Shown in pieces: positions 12,138 to 24,291 of a stretch of 64,000 nucleotides of DNA. The stretch is from NCBI GenBank assembly GCA_964017155.1, contig OZ024857.1, positions 33,278,042 to 33,342,041 on the forward strand, in the 5' to 3' direction. The position numbers and the translations under genes are program-made. Position 1 is the stretch's first letter; every line of letters starts with the position of its first letter. The stretch comes from Oasisia sp. SBJ-2009 (Eukaryota; Annelida; Polychaeta; Sabellida; Siboglinidae). Below the pieces are notes generated by a model. That model did no database searches. It was not told the origin of the DNA and worked only from the letters and a program-made list of their open reading frames with translations.

Positions 12138-13076
12138 CTAATTTGTCCCTTGCCTGTTGTGCTTTTGTCGTATTCTGAAAGCCACTTTTGACCTCAGCAT
12201 CTGGTGATCGGTCCAGCATTTTGCTCCACGCATGGCTCGGGTGCTGTGGATGTCCATCTTATCCCGACACCTCGTGATGATGAAGTCGATCATATGCCAG
12301 TGTTTGGAACGAGGATGCATCCAGGTGGTCTTGCGTTCATCCTTCTGCTTGAACATGGTGTTCGTCACTATACGTTCGAACTCAGAGCACAGAGCCAGTA
12401 GAAGTTCGCCATTGGAGTTGCATTTCCCAATTCCATGTTTGCCCATGACCAAGGGCCACTTGTCATTGTCTCTTCCTATCCTCGCATTGAAGTCTCCTAT
12501 CAACAGTAGCTTATCGGTACGAGGGATGCCCCTGAGCACACTTGCGAGCTGGTTGTAGAAGGCCTCCTTGCTTTCATCTGGGTTTGTCATTGTCGGAGCA
12601 TACACGCTGATGATTGTAGCAAAGTTGTCCTTGCTCAGAGGTAGTCTCATCGTCATGATTCTGTCACTTACTGGCCGTGGCATTTCTGTCAGCTTTGTGA
12701 TGATATCCTTTTTGATAGCAAAGCCCACTCCGGCCTCCCTTCTTTCTCCTTCGGGTTTGCCACTCCAGAAGAAAGAGTATTCCAAGTCGTCGAGACTACC
12801 AGACTCTGAGAACCTTGTTTCACATAGGGCGGCGATGTCGATGTTGTATTTGGCAATTTCTATTGCTACTAGTGCCGTACGTCTTTCTGGTCGGTTAGCT
12901 CCTTCTCGGTCGAGGAGAGTCCTGACGTTCCATTGTCCAATTGTCAGTAGTTGTCTTCTTTGTCTTCTTCTTCCTAGCTGATTTTCCACTGACGACGGAA
13001 GATGAGGTCGAGCAGCGCGGTCCTTGGTAACCCGGGCGACGGCCGATCCGGTATCATGTGTCGTGCAGTTGTACAT
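12138..13076 (-). pseudogene. LINE AP endonuclease region, copy 1
   Basis: 312 codons from an ATG at 13076. This is an exonuclease-endonuclease-phosphatase domain, which nicks target DNA to prime reverse transcription. Visible catalytic set: Asn50 in QWNVRTL, Glu86 in ALCETRF, Tyr159 in SVYAPT, Asp195 and Asn197 in GDFNARIG, Asp264 in HMIDFII, and the Asp290-His291 pair in TDHQML. All are intact. The frame ends at TAG (12140-12138), where copies 3-5 have AAG, so the stop is a point mutation separating endonuclease from RT. Databases often label this domain craniofacial development protein 2-like; that is a misnomer. Confidence 0.93.
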
Positions 13077-13433
13077 TTCATGGAAGCTGCTAGCAAAAAG
13101 TTTTGAAGTACCGCTGGCTTTTGCAAGTTACTAGCGACACTCTCTCGGGGAACAAATACAGGTCTCACACCGGCAAGAACATGTCAAGACAGGCGCAAAC
13201 TACTTGTCCCTGCAGTGGCTGGTCGAGAGATGTTGGGAGTTCCATACACCAACCGCCCTTGATGCTGCCACAGTGACATGGTTTTCTGTTTAGGGTTTGC
13301 TCCCTTAGCCTTCGGTTCTGACAAGAAACCTTTACCACAAGGCAGTGGTTTACAACTCTGCATGGCAGGGGCGTCAAACTCCCTGAGGTATTGCAATACC
13401 TGAGGTACTGCAATACCTGCATACCAGCGTGTT
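13077..13433 (-). other. LINE 5' leader
   Basis: Non-satellite sequence between the endonuclease ATG and the CA satellite, present with the same outer end in all eight copies. It contains two overlapping short open frames (minus 13165-13446 and 13184-13396). Neither has a recognisable domain, and a 1-base difference in copies 5-8 (near 26740 and equivalents) merges them differently, so coding is doubtful. A promoter role is expected for a LINE leader but no core element is evident. Its outer end carries the paired palindromes at 13384-13417. Confidence 0.7.
13384..13417. repeat. 17-bp tandem pair containing a palindrome
   Basis: TGAGGTATTGCAATACC (13384-13400) is followed directly by TGAGGTACTGCAATACC (13401-13417). 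The first contains the perfect 14-bp palindrome GGTATTGCAATACC (13387-13400); the second is one base off. The pair recurs at the outer end of all eight LINE leaders; in copy 8 the first palindrome is damaged (TTCC instead of TACC near 51329). Confidence 0.85.
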
Positions 13434-14195
13434 CACCCATATACACACGAACCGATACTCACACGCACCCACACACGCACACACACATGCACCCACTCAA
13501 ACGCGCCCATATACACACATGCGCTCTCACATGCACACATACACACAGGTACCCACACACACGCAACCACACACGAATACACACACGCATCCACTCACGC
13601 ACCGACACACGCACACACATGCACCCACACACACATACTCCCACACACACACGCACCCACACATGCACACACACATGCGCCAACACATACACACGCGAAT
13701 CCACACTTACACACACAAGCACCGAGACACGCAGACACACATTCACCCCCATACACACATGCACCCACACCCCCACGCACCCACACTTGCACCCTCACAC
13801 GCACCCACATACACACACATGTTAAACATACGCACCCTCACACACGCACCCAAACACGCACCCACACATGCACAACGCGCCAGCAGAAGCACACCCACGT
13901 ATCCACGCTTCTACACACACACACCCACACACGCACCCACATACGCACCAACATACTCACACATGCACCACACACACACACCCATACTCACACACGCACC
14001 CACACCCACGCACCCACACACACGCACCCACACACACACCCACACGTGCACCCATACAAACAAATGCTCGACTAACGCATCAACACACACATGCGCCCAC
14101 ACACACATACACTCACCCACACGCACACACACGCACCCACACACACGCACCAACATACGCACACATACACACACGTGAAGGACACACGAATCCAC

Positions 14196-14233
<38 letters not shown>

Positions 14234-15061
14234 GCAAACACGCACACACACACATGAATCCACACACGCACCCACACATGCACCGATACACGCACACACA
14301 CATGCACACACACTCGCATCCTCACACGCTCCCAAACACCCGCCCAGACACACAAGCGCCAGCACAAGCACACACACACACGCACTTACATACTCAACCA
14401 CACACACCCACACACAAACACGCGAATCCACACACGCACGCACAGACACACAAGCGCCAGCACAAGCACACACACACACGCACTTACACACTCACCCACA
14501 CACGCTCACATGCGCGCCAACAAACGCACACATACACACACATGCACACACAAAAACACACGCGCCAAAACACGCACACACACACACACGGACCCACCCA
14601 CACACACACACACACACGCACACATACCCACATACTCCACACACGCACCCAAACACACACGCACGCACACACGCACCAACACACGAATCCACACACGCAC
14701 CGACACACGCACCGACATACACACCCACACGCACACGCACACACACGCGCAAAGCCAAGCACACATACACATATGCACCACACACGCACCCACATGCATA
14801 TTCCCCCACTGACACATACACACACAGACACGCACGCACACATATACTCGCACCGTCACACGAATCCACACACGCACCGACACATGCACCGACACATGCA
14901 CACAAAAACACGCACACACACACGCTCAAACACACACACATACACGTGCACCACACACGCACACTCACACACGCGCAAGCACCAACACACACGCGCCCAC
15001 ACACATACACACACGCTCCCTCACACACACGCACACACATGCGCCAACACACGCACGCACG

Positions 15062-15100
<39 letters not shown>

Positions 15101-15144
15101 CCATATACACACGAACCGACACTCACACGCACCCACACACGCAC
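13434..15144 (+). repeat. CA satellite of 3.34-kb unit 1
   Basis: About 1.7 kb of CA satellite to the right of LINE copy 1. It has useful rare words: ACATGTTAAACAT near 13820 and CGCGCCAGCAGAAGC near 13876. Related LINE-free sequence lies at about 54580-55700 and 57790-58910. No gene is supported. Confidence 0.93.
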
Positions 15145-15418
15145 GGGTGCGTTTTTGTAGCAGTCTGCAGGCATCTTTGTATGCTGCAGTGGTGGATCTA
15201 GTGCTCCTGGTTTGCAACACTCTCGGGTGGGCTTGATCTTTTCTGCTCATAAGAGTATGTAGCTCCTGGTCGTTGGGGTCGAACCAGTCCTGGTGTTTTC
15301 TGTCTGGCTTGTCAAGATATGTCTTGGCTGTGTTGTACACGACCTGCTGCAGAGCTGCCCATTCCTCGTCTGGTGTTGAATTTTCCTTCTCCTCCCAGTG
15401 GGCGAGAGCCCTGTCCAT
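15145..15418 (-). pseudogene. LINE RT N-terminal linker fragment, copy 2
   Basis: 91 codons beginning MDRALAHWEEKENS and ending at LLQKRTR, where the element is cut. The reading frame then crosses into the satellite down to 14492, adding about 217 Cys/Val/Trp-rich residues that are not protein in origin. It has no RT catalytic motif. Confidence 0.85.
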
Positions 15419-15481
15419 CTCCTGCTCAAAACTCTCCCTATGGCTGATGGTATTTAGTTTTGCAGTGTTGAGCTTGGTCGG

Positions 15482-16420
15482 CTAATTTGTCCCTTGCCTG
15501 TTGTGCTTTTGTCGTATTCTGAAAGCCACTTTTGACCTCAGCATCTGGTGATCGGTCCAGCATTTTGCTCCACGCATGGCTCGGGTGCTGTGGATGTCCA
15601 TCTTATCCCGACACCTCGTGATGATGAAGTCGATCATATGCCAGTGTTTGGAACGAGGATGCATCCAGGTGGTCTTGCGTTCATCCTTCTGCTTGAACAT
15701 GGTGTTCGTCACTATACGTTCGAACTCAGAGCACAGAGCCAGTAGAAGTTCGCCATTGGAGTTGCATTTCCCAATTCCATGTTTGCCCATGACCAAGGGC
15801 CACTTGTCATTGTCTCTTCCTATCCTCGCATTGAAGTCTCCTATCAACAGTAGCTTATCGGTACGAGGGATGCCCCTGAGCACACTTGCGAGCTGGTTGT
15901 AGAAGGCCTCCTTGCTTTCATCTGGGTTTGTCATTGTCGGAGCATACACGCTGATGATTGTAGCAAAGTTGTCCTTGCTCAGAGGTAGTCTCATCGTCAT
16001 GATTCTGTCACTTACTGGCCGTGGCATTTCTGTCAGCTTTGTGATGATATCCTTTTTGATAGCAAAGCCCACTCCGGCCTCCCTTCTTTCTCCTTCGGGT
16101 TTGCCACTCCAGAAGAAAGAGTATTCCAAGTCGTCGAGACTACCAGACTCTGAGAACCTTGTTTCACATAGGGCGGCGATGTCGATGTTGTATTTGGCAA
16201 TTTCTATTGCTACTAGTGCCGTACGTCTTTCTGGTCGGTTAGCTCCTTCTCGGTCGAGGAGAGTCCTGACGTTCCATTGTCCAATTGTCAGTAGTTGTCT
16301 TCTTTGTCTTCTTCTTCCTAGCTGATTTTCCACTGACGACGGAAGATGAGGTCGAGCAGCGCGGTCCTTGGTAACCCGGGCGACGGCCGATCCGGTATCA
16401 TGTGTCGTGCAGTTGTACAT
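15482..16420 (-). pseudogene. LINE endonuclease, copy 2
   Basis: 312 codons, identical in protein sequence to the copy 1 endonuclease (12138-13076), with the same TAG at the end. All catalytic residues are intact. Sharing the nonsense codon with copy 1 shows they were duplicated after that mutation, or homogenised by exchange. No RT follows, so it cannot transpose by itself. Confidence 0.92.
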
Positions 16421-16777
16421 TTCATGGAAGCTGCTAGCAAAAAGTTTTGAAGTACCGCTGGCTTTTGCAAGTTACTAGCGACACTCTCTCGGGGAACAAA
16501 TACAGGTCTCACACCGGCAAGAACATGTCAAGACAGGCGCAAACTACTTGTCCCTGCAGTGGCTGGTCGAGAGATGTTGGGAGTTCCATACACCAACCGC
16601 CCTTGATGCTGCCACAGTGACATGGTTTTCTGTTTAGGGTTTGCTCCCTTAGCCTTCGGTTCTGACAAGAAACCTTTACCACAAGGCAGTGGTTTACAAC
16701 TCTGCATGGCAGGGGCGTCAAACTCCCTGAGGTATTGCAATACCTGAGGTACTGCAATACCTGCATACCAGCGTGTT

Positions 16778-17539
16778 CACCCATATACACACGAACCGAT
16801 ACTCACACGCACCCACACACGCACACACACATGCACCCACTCAAACGCGCCCATATACACACATGCGCTCTCACATGCACACATACACACAGGTACCCAC
16901 ACACACGCAACCACACACGAATACACACACGCATCCACTCACGCACCGACACACGCACACACATGCACCCACACACACATACTCCCACACACACACGCAC
17001 CCACACATGCACACACACATGCGCCAACACATACACACGCGAATCCACACTTACACACACAAGCACCGAGACACGCAGACACACATTCACCCCCATACAC
17101 ACATGCACCCACACCCCCACGCACCCACACTTGCACCCTCACACGCACCCACATACACACACATGTTAAACATACGCACCCTCACACACGCACCCAAACA
17201 CGCACCCACACATGCACAACGCGCCAGCAGAAGCACACCCACGTATCCACGCTTCTACACACACACACCCACACACGCACCCACATACGCACCAACATAC
17301 TCACACATGCACCACACACACACACCCATACTCACACACGCACCCACACCCACGCACCCACACACACGCACCCACACACACACCCACACGTGCACCCATA
17401 CAAACAAATGCTCGACTAACGCATCAACACACACATGCGCCCACACACACATACACTCACCCACACGCACACACACGCACCCACACACACGCACCAACAT
17501 ACGCACACATACACACACGTGAAGGACACACGAATCCAC

Positions 17540-17579
<40 letters not shown>

Positions 17580-18407
17580 GCAAACACGCACACACACACA
17601 TGAATCCACACACGCACCCACACATGCACCGATACACGCACACACACATGCACACACACTCGCATCCTCACACGCTCCCAAACACCCGCCCAGACACACA
17701 AGCGCCAGCACAAGCACACACACACACGCACTTACATACTCAACCACACACACCCACACACAAACACGCGAATCCACACACGCACGCACAGACACACAAG
17801 CGCCAGCACAAGCACACACACACACGCACTTACACACTCACCCACACACGCTCACATGCGCGCCAACAAACGCACACATACACACACATGCACACACAAA
17901 AACACACGCGCCAAAACACGCACACACACACACACGGACCCACCCACACACACACACACACACGCACACATACCCACATACTCCACACACGCACCCAAAC
18001 ACACACGCACGCACACACGCACCAACACACGAATCCACACACGCACCGACACACGCACCGACATACACACCCACACGCACACGCACACACACGCGCAAAG
18101 CCAAGCACACATACACATATGCACCACACACGCACCCACATGCATATTCCCCCACTGACACATACACACACAGACACGCACGCACACATATACTCGCACC
18201 GTCACACGAATCCACACACGCACCGACACATGCACCGACACATGCACACAAAAACACGCACACACACACGCTCAAACACACACACATACACGTGCACCAC
18301 ACACGCACACTCACACACGCGCAAGCACCAACACACACGCGCCCACACACATACACACACGCTCCCTCACACACACGCACACACATGCGCCAACACACGC
18401 ACGCACG

Positions 18408-18444
<37 letters not shown>

Positions 18445-18488
18445 CCATATACACACGAACCGACACTCACACGCACCCACACACGCAC
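16778..18488 (+). repeat. CA satellite of 3.34-kb unit 2
   Basis: Same as 13434-15144, with the CA run 17545-17578 extended to 34 bp. Keeps the ACTCAAACGCG variant of unit 1 near 16840. No gene is supported. Confidence 0.93.
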
Positions 18489-19764
18489 GGGTGCGTTTTT
18501 GTAGCAGTCTGCAGGCATCTTTGTATGCTGCAGTGGTGGATCTAGTGCTCCTGGTTTGCAACACTCTCGGGTGGGCTTGATCTTTTCTGCTCATAAGAGT
18601 ATGTAGCTCCTGGTCGTTGGGGTCGAACCAGTCCTGGTGTTTTCTGTCTGGCTTGTCAAGATATGTCTTGGCTGTGTTGTACACGACCTGCTGCAGAGCT
18701 GCCCATTCCTCGTCTGGTGTTGAATTTTCCTTCTCCTCCCAGTGGGCGAGAGCCCTGTCCATCTCCTGCTCAAAACTCTCCCTATGGCTGATGGTACTTA
18801 GTTTTGCAGTGTTGAGCTTGGTCGGCTTATTTGTCCCTTGCCTGTTGAGCTTTTGTCGTATTCTGAAAGCCACCTTTGACCTCAGCATCTGGTGATCGGT
18901 CCAGCAGTTTGCTCCACGCATGGCTCGGGTGCTGTGGATGTCCATCTTATCCCGACACCTCGTGATGATGAAATCGATCATATGCCAGTGTTTGGAACGA
19001 GGATGCATCCAGGTGGTCTTGCGTTCATCCTTCTGCTTGAACATGGTGTTCGTCACTATAAGTTCGAAATCAGAGCACAGAGCCAGTAGAAGTTTGCCAT
19101 TGGAGTTGCATTTCCCAATTCCATGTTTGCCCATGACCAAGGGCCACTTGTCATTGTCTCTTCCTATCCTCGCATTGAAGTCTCCTATCAACAGTAGCTT
19201 ATCGGTACGAGGGATGCCCCTGAGCACACTTGCGAGCTGGTTGTAGAAGGCCTCCTTGCTTTCATCTGGGTTTGTCATTGTCGGAGCATACACGCTGATG
19301 ATTGTAGAAAAGTTGTCCTTGCTCAGAGGTAGTCTCATCGTCATGATTCTGTCACTTACTGGCTGTGGCATTTCTGTCAGCTTTGTGATGATATCCTTTT
19401 TGATAGCAAAGCCCACTCCGGCCTCCCTTCTTTCTCCTTCGGGTTTGCCACTCCAGAAGAAAGAGTATTCCAAGTCGTCGAGACTACCAGACTCTGAGAA
19501 CCTTGTTTCACATAGGGCGGCGATGTCGATGTTGTATTTGGCAATTTCTATTGCTACTAGTGCCGTACGTCTTTCTGGTCGGTTAGCTCCTTCTCGGTCG
19601 AGGAGAGTCCTGACGTTCCATTGTCCAATTGTCAGTAGTTGTCTTCTTTGTCTTCTTCTTCCTAGCTGATTTTCCACTGACGACGGAAGATGAGGTCGAG
19701 CAGCGCGGTCCTTGGTAACCCGGGCGACGGCCGATCCGGTATCATGTGTCGTGCAGTTGTACAT
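18489..19764 (-). pseudogene. LINE endonuclease plus linker, open frame, copy 3
   Basis: 425 LINE codons in one frame: endonuclease with all catalytic residues (Asn50, Glu86, Asp195, Asn197, Asp264, Asp290-His291), then Lys at the position that is a stop in copies 1-2, then the linker up to LLQKRTR. The frame leaves the element at 18489 and ends 40 codons later at 18367 in satellite. It shows that endonuclease and RT were once one polypeptide. The RT is absent. Confidence 0.92.
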
Positions 19765-20121
19765 TTCATGGAAGCTGCTAGCAAAAAGTTTTGAAGTACC
19801 GCTGGCTTTTGCAAGTTACTAGCGACACTCTCTCGGGGAACAAATACAGGTCTCACACCGGCAAGAACATGTCAAGACAGGCGCAAACTACTTGTCCCTG
19901 CAGTGGCTGGTCGAGAGATGTTGGGAGTTCCATACACCAACCGCCCTTGATGCTGCCACAGTGACATGGTTTTCTGTTTAGGGTTTGCTCCCTTAGCCTT
20001 CGGTTCTGACAAGAAACCTTTACCACAAGGCAGTGGTTTACAACTCTGCATGGCAGGGGCGTCAAACTCCCTGAGGTATTGCAATACCTGAGGTACTGCA
20101 ATACCTGCATACCAGCGTGTT
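18489..20121 (-). mobile_element. LINE copy 3, 3'-truncated fragment
   Basis: Same end points as copy 2, but with a distinct variant set shared with copies 4 and 5. Endonuclease changes relative to copy 1 are R134Q, A153S, E224K, E232D, R235L, K286N and H306L, and the inter-domain TAG is AAG. Confidence 0.93.
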
Positions 20122-20883
20122 CACCCATATACACACGAACCGATACTCACACGCACCCACACACGCACACACACATGCACCCACTGAAACGCGCCCATAT
20201 ACACACATGCGCTCTCACATGCACACATACACACAGGTACCCACACACACGCAACCACACACGAATACACAGACGCATCCACTCACGCACCGACACACGC
20301 ACACACATGCACCCACACACACATACTCCCACACACACACGCACCCACACATGCACACACACATGCGCCAACACATACACACGCGAATCCACACTTACAC
20401 ACACAAGCACCGAGACACGCAGACACACATTCACCCCCATACACACATGCACCCACACCCCCACGCACCCACACTTGCACCCTCACACGCACCCACATAC
20501 ACACACATGTTAAACATACGCACCCTCACACACGCACCCAAACACGCACCCACACATGCACAACGCGCCAGCAGAAGCACACCCACATATCCACGCTTCT
20601 ACACACACACACCCACACACGCACCCACATACGCACCAACATACTCACACATGCACCACACACACACACCCATACTCACACACGCACCCACACCCACGCA
20701 CCCACACACACGCACCCACACACACACCCACACGTGCACCCATACAAACAAATGCTCGACTAACGCATCAACACACACATGCGCCCACACACACATACAC
20801 TCACCCACACGCACACACACGCACCCACACACACGCACCAACATACGCACACATACACACACGTGAAGGACACACGAATCCAC

Positions 20884-20927
<44 letters not shown>

Positions 20928-21755
20928 GCAAACACGCACACACACACATGAATCCACACACGCACCCACACATGCACCGATACACGCACACACACATGCA
21001 CACACACTCGCATCCTCACACGCTCCCAAACACCCGCCCAGACACACAAGCGCCAGCACAAGCACACACACACACGCACTTACATACTCAACCACACACA
21101 CCCACACACAAACACGCGAATCCACACACGCACGCACAGACACACAAGCGCCAGCACAAGCACACACACACACGCACTTACACACTCACCCACACACGCT
21201 CACATGCGCGCCAACAAACGCACACATACACACACATGCACACACAAAAACACACGCGCCAAAACACGCACACACACACACACGGACCCACCCACACACA
21301 CACACACACACGCACACATACCCACATACTCCACACACGCACCCAAACACACACGCACGCACACACGCACCAACACACGAATCCACACACGCACCGACAC
21401 ACGCACCGACATACACACCCACACGCACACGCACACACACGCGCAAAGCCAAGCACACATACACATATGCACCACACACGCACCCACATGCATATTCCCC
21501 CACTGACACATACACACACAGACACGCACGCACACATATACTCGCACCGTCACACGAATCCACACACGCACCGACACATGCACCGACACATGCACACAAA
21601 AACACGCACACACACACGCTCAAACACACACACATACACGTGCACCACACACGCACACTCACACACGCGCAAGCACCAACACACACGCGCCCACACACAT
21701 ACACACACGCTCCCTCACACACACGCACACACATGCGCCAACACACGCACGCACG

Positions 21756-21800
<45 letters not shown>

Positions 21801-21844
21801 CCATATACACACGAACCGACACTCACACGCACCCACACACGCAC
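20122..21844 (+). repeat. CA satellite of 3.34-kb unit 3
   Basis: Differs from units 1-2 by ACTGAAACGCG instead of ACTCAAACGCG near 20183, a CACATATCC for CACGTATCC change near 20586 (a CpG loss), and a 38-bp CA run at 20889-20926. No gene is supported. Confidence 0.93.
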
Positions 21845-23120
21845 GGGTGCGTTTTTGTAGCAGTCTGCAGGCATCTTTGTATGCTGCAGTGGTGGATCTA
21901 GTGCTCCTGGTTTGCAACACTCTCGGGTGGGCTTGATCTTTTCTGCTCATAAGAGTATGTAGCTCCTGGTCGTTGGGGTCGAACCAGTCCTGGTGTTTTC
22001 TGTCTGGCTTGTCAAGATATGTCTTGGCTGTGTTGTACACGACCTGCTGCAGAGCTGCCCATTCCTCGTCTGGTGTTGAATTTTCCTTCTCCTCCCAGTG
22101 GGCGAGAGCCCTGTCCATCTCCTGCTCAAAACTCTCCCTATGGCTGATGGTACTTAGTTTTGCAGTGTTGAGCTTGGTCGGCTTATTTGTCCCTTGCCTG
22201 TTGAGCTTTTGTCGTATTCTGAAAGCCACCTTTGACCTCAGCATCTGGTGATCGGTCCAGCAGTTTGCTCCACGCATGGCTCGGGTGCTGTGGATGTCCA
22301 TCTTATCCCGACACCTCGTGATGATGAAATCGATCATATGCCAGTGTTTGGAACGAGGATGCATCCAGGTGGTCTTGCGTTCATCCTTCTGCTTGAACAT
22401 GGTGTTCGTCACTATAAGTTCGAAATCAGAGCACAGAGCCAGTAGAAGTTTGCCATTGGAGTTGCATTTCCCAATTCCATGTTTGCCCATGACCAAGGGC
22501 CACTTGTCATTGTCTCTTCCTATCCTCGCATTGAAGTCTCCTATCAACAGTAGCTTATCGGTACGAGGGATGCCCCTGAGCACACTTGCGAGCTGGTTGT
22601 AGAAGGCCTCCTTGCTTTCATCTGGGTTTGTCATTGTCGGAGCATACACGCTGATGATTGTAGAAAAGTTGTCCTTGCTCAGAGGTAGTCTCATCGTCAT
22701 GATTCTGTCACTTACTGGCTGTGGCATTTCTGTCAGCTTTGTGATGATATCCTTTTTGATAGCAAAGCCCACTCCGGCCTCCCTTCTTTCTCCTTCGGGT
22801 TTGCCACTCCAGAAGAAAGAGTATTCCAAGTCGTCGAGACTACCAGACTCTGAGAACCTTGTTTCACATAGGGCGGCGATGTCGATGTTGTATTTGGCAA
22901 TTTCTATTGCTACTAGTGCCGTACGTCTTTCTGGTCGGTTAGCTCCTTCTCGGTCGAGGAGAGTCCTGACGTTCCATTGTCCAATTGTCAGTAGTTGTCT
23001 TCTTTGTCTTCTTCTTCCTAGCTGATTTTCCACTGACGACGGAAGATGAGGTCGAGCAGCGCGGTCCTTGGTAACCCGGGCGACGGCCGATCCGGTATCA
23101 TGTGTCGTGCAGTTGTACAT
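21845..23120 (-). pseudogene. LINE endonuclease plus linker, open frame, copy 4
   Basis: 425 LINE codons, same protein sequence as copy 3 over the element. A further 219 codons of satellite-derived Cys/Val/Trp-rich sequence follow in frame, giving a 644-codon open frame. The chimera is a by-product of truncation; nothing suggests it is used. Confidence 0.9.
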
Positions 23121-23477
23121 TTCATGGAAGCTGCTAGCAAAAAGTTTTGAAGTACCGCTGGCTTTTGCAAGTTACTAGCGACACTCTCTCGGGGAACAAA
23201 TACAGGTCTCACACCGGCAAGAACATGTCAAGACAGGCGCAAACTACTTGTCCCTGCAGTGGCTGGTCGAGAGATGTTGGGAGTTCCATACACCAACCGC
23301 CCTTGATGCTGCCACAGTGACATGGTTTTCTGTTTAGGGTTTGCTCCCTTAGCCTTCGGTTCTGACAAGAAACCTTTACCACAAGGCAGTGGTTTACAAC
23401 TCTGCATGGCAGGGGCGTCAAACTCCCTGAGGTATTGCAATACCTGAGGTACTGCAATACCTGCATACCAGCGTGTT
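21845..23477 (-). mobile_element. LINE copy 4, 3'-truncated fragment
   Basis: Same end points and variant set as copy 3. The reading frame into the satellite is longest here, reaching 21186, only because the left flank happens to lack a stop in that frame. Confidence 0.93.
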
Positions 23478-24239
23478 CACCCATATACACACGAACCGAT
23501 ACTCACACGCACCCACACACGCACACACACATGCACCCACTGAAACGCGCCCATATACACACATGCGCTCTCACATGCACACATACACACAGGTACCCAC
23601 ACACACGCAACCACACACGAATACACACACGCATCCACTCACGCACCGACACACGCACACACATGCACCCACACACACATACTCCCACACACACACGCAC
23701 CCACACATGCACACACACATGCGCCAACACATACACACGCGAATCCACACTTACACACACAAGCACCGAGACACGCAGACACACATTCACCCCCATACAC
23801 ACATGCACCCACACCCCCACGCACCCACACTTGCACCCTCACACGCACCCACATACACACACATGTTAAACATACGCACCCTCACACACGCACCCAAACA
23901 CGCACCCACACATGCACAACGCGCCAGCAGAAGCACACCCACGTATCCACGCTTCTACACACACACACCCACACACGCACCCACATACGCACCAACATAC
24001 TCACACATGCACCACACACACACACCCATACTCACACACGCACCCACACCCACGCACCCACACACACGCACCCACACACACACCCACACGTGCACCCATA
24101 CAAACAAATGCTCGACTAACGCATCAACACACACATGCGCCCACACACACATACACTCACCCACACGCACACACACGCACCCACACACACGCACCAACAT
24201 ACGCACACATACACACACGTGAAGGACACACGAATCCAC

Positions 24240-24291
<52 letters not shown>

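Larger units (their letters stand above)
9922..13433 (-). mobile_element. Near-complete APE-type LINE (probably RTE-like), copy 1
   Basis: About 3.5 kb reading right to left: a leader (13433-13077), an AP-type endonuclease (13076-12138), a reverse transcriptase (12074 to about 10414), a C-terminal region (10413 onward) and a short ATG-repeat tail at 9922. There is no ORF1 of the LINE-1/CR1 kind and no LTR. The length, the single EN-RT order and a microsatellite-like tail are typical of RTE-type elements; clade placement is an inference. Inactivating lesions are a TAG after the endonuclease and a frameshift near 10410. It is the only copy in the window with RT and 3' end. Confidence 0.93.
15145..16777 (-). 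mobile_element. LINE copy 2, 3'-truncated fragment
   Basis: Keeps the leader, endonuclease and first 91 codons of the RT-side frame, then stops abruptly at the position equal to 11801 of copy 1. It is mosaic: from 15145 to about 15411 it carries the variants of copies 3-5; from about 15453 to its 5' end it matches copy 1. Confidence 0.93.
15098..16824. repeat. 47-bp direct repeats flanking the truncated LINE
   Basis: 15098-15144 and 16778-16824 are identical except for one C/T difference, and sit immediately left and right of LINE copy 2. The same arrangement flanks copies 3 and 4. They look like a target-site duplication, but they bracket a LINE that lacks its 3' end. A rearrangement origin is equally possible. 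Confidence 0.75.

Noticed and set aside
12204..12981. Plus-strand open frames opposite the LINE endonuclease (12204-12401, 12232-12558, 12568-12981 and copies)
   Set aside because: Antisense shadows of the minus-strand endonuclease; the minus frame has all the expected catalytic motifs.
12138..13076. Host gene of the craniofacial development protein 2-like kind
   Set aside because: That database label is commonly attached to LINE endonuclease domains. Here the domain is followed by an RT in the same element and is repeated with the satellite.
13165..13446. 93-codon open frame in the LINE leader as a possible ORF1
   Set aside because: It overlaps another open frame, shows no nucleic-acid-binding motif, runs into satellite at its start and is disrupted by a 1-base change in copies 5-8.
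21186..21844. Cys/Val/Trp-rich minus-strand open frames across the satellite, including extensions of LINE frames
   Set aside because: These are the GT-rich strand read as protein; the Cys pattern follows the TGTG repeat and is not a cysteine-rich toxin or zinc-finger arrangement.
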